Source: Salinarchaeum sp. IM2453
GTDB lineage: Archaea; Halobacteriota; Halobacteria; Halobacteriales; Salinarchaeaceae
Assembly: GCF_019693215.1 (NCBI RefSeq)
Contig: NZ_CP081183.1
Location: forward strand, 623,226 to 687,225
Length of the DNA stretch: 64,000 nucleotides
Direction: 5' to 3'
Shown: positions 62,504 to 64,000 of the stretch, in pieces
Numbering within the stretch: the stretch's first letter is position 1
How the letters are laid out: each line of letters opens with the position of its first letter
Made by a program: the position numbers and the translations under genes
The notes under the pieces: generated by a model
What the model saw: the letters and a program-made list of their open reading frames with translations, nothing else
Database searches by the model: none
What the model was told of the DNA's origin: nothing

Positions 62504-62884
62504 ATGCAAGGTAGTCTACCGCCTCAGGCACAGGAGAAAGTCGAAGAATTACAGGACCTTCAAGAGACTGCACAGGAAGTCGCTGTTCAGAAGAACGAAG
62601 CAGAAACGCAGCTTCAGGACGCACAGACAGCTCTCAACGAGCTCGAAGGTATTGATGACGATGCGACAATGTATCGTGAAGTAGGCGAGCTGTTCGTTCA
62701 GACGTCATACGACGACGCCAAAGACAGTCTTGAAGACAAGGTTGACACGCTTGAAATCCGCGTCGAAACTCTTGAGAAACAGGAAGAACGGGTCCAGAAC
62801 CAGTTCGAAGAACTACAGGAAGAGCTTGAAGATCTCCTCGGAGGCGGCCTCGGCGGCGGTGCCGGCCCAATGGGCGGATCCTAA
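62504..62884 (+). CDS. pfdB: Prefoldin subunit beta
   Basis: 126 aa from ATG 62504 ([20 protein letters not shown]); a frame open further upstream (17 residues) is unlikely. Two long coiled-coil helices flank the [20 protein letters not shown] beta-hairpin core, the prefoldin-beta pattern; the Gly-rich tail ([14 protein letters not shown]) is usual in haloarchaea. Holds unfolded proteins for the thermosome. Separated from the Pcc1-like gene by 135 bp that carries the hairpin. Confidence 0.95.
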   Translation: MQGSLPPQAQEKVEELQDLQETAQEVAVQKNEAETQLQDAQTALNELEGIDDDATMYREVGELFVQTSYDDAKDSLEDKVDTLEIRVETLEKQEERVQNQFEELQEELEDLLGGGLGGGAGPMGGS

Positions 62885-63034
62885 CGTAACGGTTCTTCTT
62901 TCTTTTTCAGAACTTAATACCGGATCATAGCAGCAGCTGGAACACGGATGTTTATTACTTCTATGTCCTTAGTTATGTACAGAACAGCCTGCTGACTATT
63001 CCACACAAAACAACATGGCACGTGACAATTACTT

Positions 63035-63268
63035 ATGAGCGAAATTGATGACACACGCGTGGTTGAAACCGCGTCAGATGCAGCGCAGAACGTGATTTTC
63101 TCTCGGTATGAGCGATCAGAGATCAACGATATCGATATTACGATTCATTTTGAGGATGACGTTCTTGAAGTCGATATCTATCTTGATGCAGATCATGGCG
63201 ACCCAGATCAAGTCGCAAATGATGCAGCACTGGCAGCACGATCGGCTGTTGATCGACTGCTTGAGTGA
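63035..63268 (+). CDS. DUF3194 family protein
   Basis: 77 aa, start ATG 63035 (MSEIDDTRVVETASDAAQNV). Followed by SEINDIDITIHFEDDVLEVD and a final helix ending ARSAVDRLLE. This small alpha-beta family usually follows the prefoldin beta gene in archaea, as here, and has no known function. Very acidic. Confidence 0.85.
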   Translation: MSEIDDTRVVETASDAAQNVIFSRYERSEINDIDITIHFEDDVLEVDIYLDADHGDPDQVANDAALAARSAVDRLLE

Positions 63269-63369
63269 GAAAAAGCGTTGGTGAGAAGTACGGCAACAAC
63301 TACAGAACGACAAAAGACGTTCTTGGAACCGAGGCTAAGAGGAATTCTCTGTTTGTCCAGATAAACTTT

Positions 63370-63396
63370 GACATCCTCCCCGCGCTGAAGCGCGAG
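63370..63396 (+). repeat. Solo IS200/IS605-type end hairpin
   Basis: gacatcctccccgcgctgaa followed by gcgcgagg gives a short stem with tgaa loop, followed by a second small palindrome (gaggcgttcgcctc, 63394-63407). Same design as 2482-2512. It lies between two convergent genes and may act as a bidirectional terminator. No tnpB nearby. Confidence 0.55.
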
Positions 63397-63435
63397 GCGT
63401 TCGCCTCGAATCTTCCGTAAAACGGTTGTACGATA

Positions 63436-63828
63436 CTATTTTTCGACCACAGTGACTTCGATGGTTCGTCTTCGTGGACCATCAAAATCAAAGAAAAGGA
63501 TTGATCCCCAAGTGCCAAGTGCCAATGATCCATCCCGAACCGGGACAGTCACGTCAGGTCCAATCAGCGTCGCACGCAGATGAGAATCGGCATTATTGTC
63601 GATAGTATCGTGTTTGTGCCCAGCAGAGGGAACGAGATCGTGTAAGAAAGATTCTGTATCAGTACGTAGGCCTGATTCATTCTCATTAACGGTTACTGCG
63701 GCTGTCGTGTGTGTGACATACACGGAGCAGATACCGTCGGTAACTGACTCTGGGATCGCCGCCGCCACATCATCTGTGATATCAATTGTTTCCATTCGGT
63801 TGGAGGATTCAATTGTCAGTTGCGGCAT
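63436..63828 (-). CDS. YjbQ/UPF0047 family protein
   Basis: 130 aa, start ATG at 63826-63828 (MPQLTIESSNRMETID). Conserved blocks: CSVYVTHTTAAVTVNENESG, AGHKHDTIDNNADSHLRATL, and GTWGSILFFDFDGPRRR. Some family members have shown weak thiamine-phosphate synthase activity; the physiological role is unsettled. Convergent with the DUF3194 gene. Confidence 0.9.
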   Translation of the reverse strand: MPQLTIESSNRMETIDITDDVAAAIPESVTDGICSVYVTHTTAAVTVNENESGLRTDTESFLHDLVPSAGHKHDTIDNNADSHLRATLIGPDVTVPVRDGSLALGTWGSILFFDFDGPRRRTIEVTVVEK

Positions 63829-64000
63829 GGGTTAATATAGACAAAGATAGTCAGAGCACCAACATTTAGCTGTCGATAAAAGAACTGTAGTTAGCAGAGA
63901 TATACCAGCAGTTGAAGTTGGTGGCATCAGAGAGCTATTGCTCTAAGATTGATCTGTCGGCTTTACCATACGAGTCAAAGAAAGCGTCAAGAGAAAACTA
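63829..64000. other. Right-edge segment, no gene seen
   Basis: The last 172 bp are A+T-rich and contain stops in all frames. They should hold the promoter of the yjbQ gene. Confidence 0.5.

Noticed and set aside
1-64000. CRISPR arrays, rRNA and tRNA genes
   Set aside because: No regularly spaced direct repeats outside coding repeats, no rRNA-like blocks, and no convincing tRNA cloverleaf were seen by eye. A dedicated tRNA search would settle the last.

Overview
The window is chromosomal DNA of a halophilic archaeon (class Halobacteria). Predicted proteins are strongly acidic (Asp/Glu-rich, Lys-poor). Archaeal housekeeping genes are present: geranylgeranylglyceryl phosphate synthase, the pantoate kinase/phosphopantothenate synthetase pair, rpoP, L37Ae, prefoldin beta, a Pcc1-like KEOPS subunit, TruD and Pth2. 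There are also a Tat lipoprotein, a dodecin and carotenoid genes. Base composition looks close to 50% G+C, low for this class, while several insertion sequences look G+C-richer. A Haloquadratum-like low-G+C haloarchaeon fits, but this is inference and the species cannot be fixed from the sequence.

Layout. 1-2.3 kb: 3' part of a repetitive acidic surface protein. 2.4-4.5 kb: an IS nest with a frameshifted IS110 transposase that splits a small gene. 4.5-9.6 kb: two secreted proteins (Ig-like; beta-helix) in tandem. 9.8-15.2 kb: two PAP2 phosphatases, an MFS carrier, a DUF6517 lipoprotein and a cis-prenyl diphosphate synthase. 15.3-16.9 kb: a DUF2080-TnpB (IS1341-type) element. 17-19.9 kb: a third secreted protein that combines modules of the two at 4.5-9.6 kb. 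20.3-25.8 kb: an RND/MMPL exporter plus a COG1361-type surface protein, divergent from a TetR regulator with a perfect 16-bp palindrome between them. 25.8-33.9 kb: two large cell-surface subtilases flanking a dodecin gene. 34-39.7 kb: gatB, a zinc-ribbon protein, topA and GGGP synthase. 39.8-43.2 kb: an APC transporter fused to Usp domains and a winged-helix regulator. 43.2-48.3 kb: accessory island with transposase fragments, a truncated RDD gene, a PIN toxin-antitoxin pair and an intact IS607-type tnpA-tnpB element. 48.6-56.8 kb: a DoxX-like protein, aspS, CoA genes, an orphan antitoxin, thi4, crtI and a second APC transporter. 57.3-63.8 kb: ThiR-like regulator overlapping dcd, pth2-truD, a DUF2103 gene, rpl37ae-rpoP-pcc1-pfdB-DUF3194, and yjbQ.

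How the genes work together. GatB plus AspRS fits transamidation-dependent Asn-tRNA formation. Thi4 and the ThiR-like protein form a thiamine synthesis/control pair. The cis-prenyl synthase and PAP2 phosphatases suggest polyprenyl-phosphate carrier turnover. A large share of the left half is devoted to surface proteins (five multi-domain secreted proteins, plus COG1361/RND). The strongest candidate for an undescribed system is the set of three mosaic surface proteins at 4.5-9.6 kb and 17-19.9 kb. They share two modules I cannot match to a named family. In one locus the modules sit on separate adjacent genes and in the other they are fused in one chain. Solo IS200/IS605-type end hairpins are scattered through the window, one of them overprinting the C-terminus of an antitoxin.
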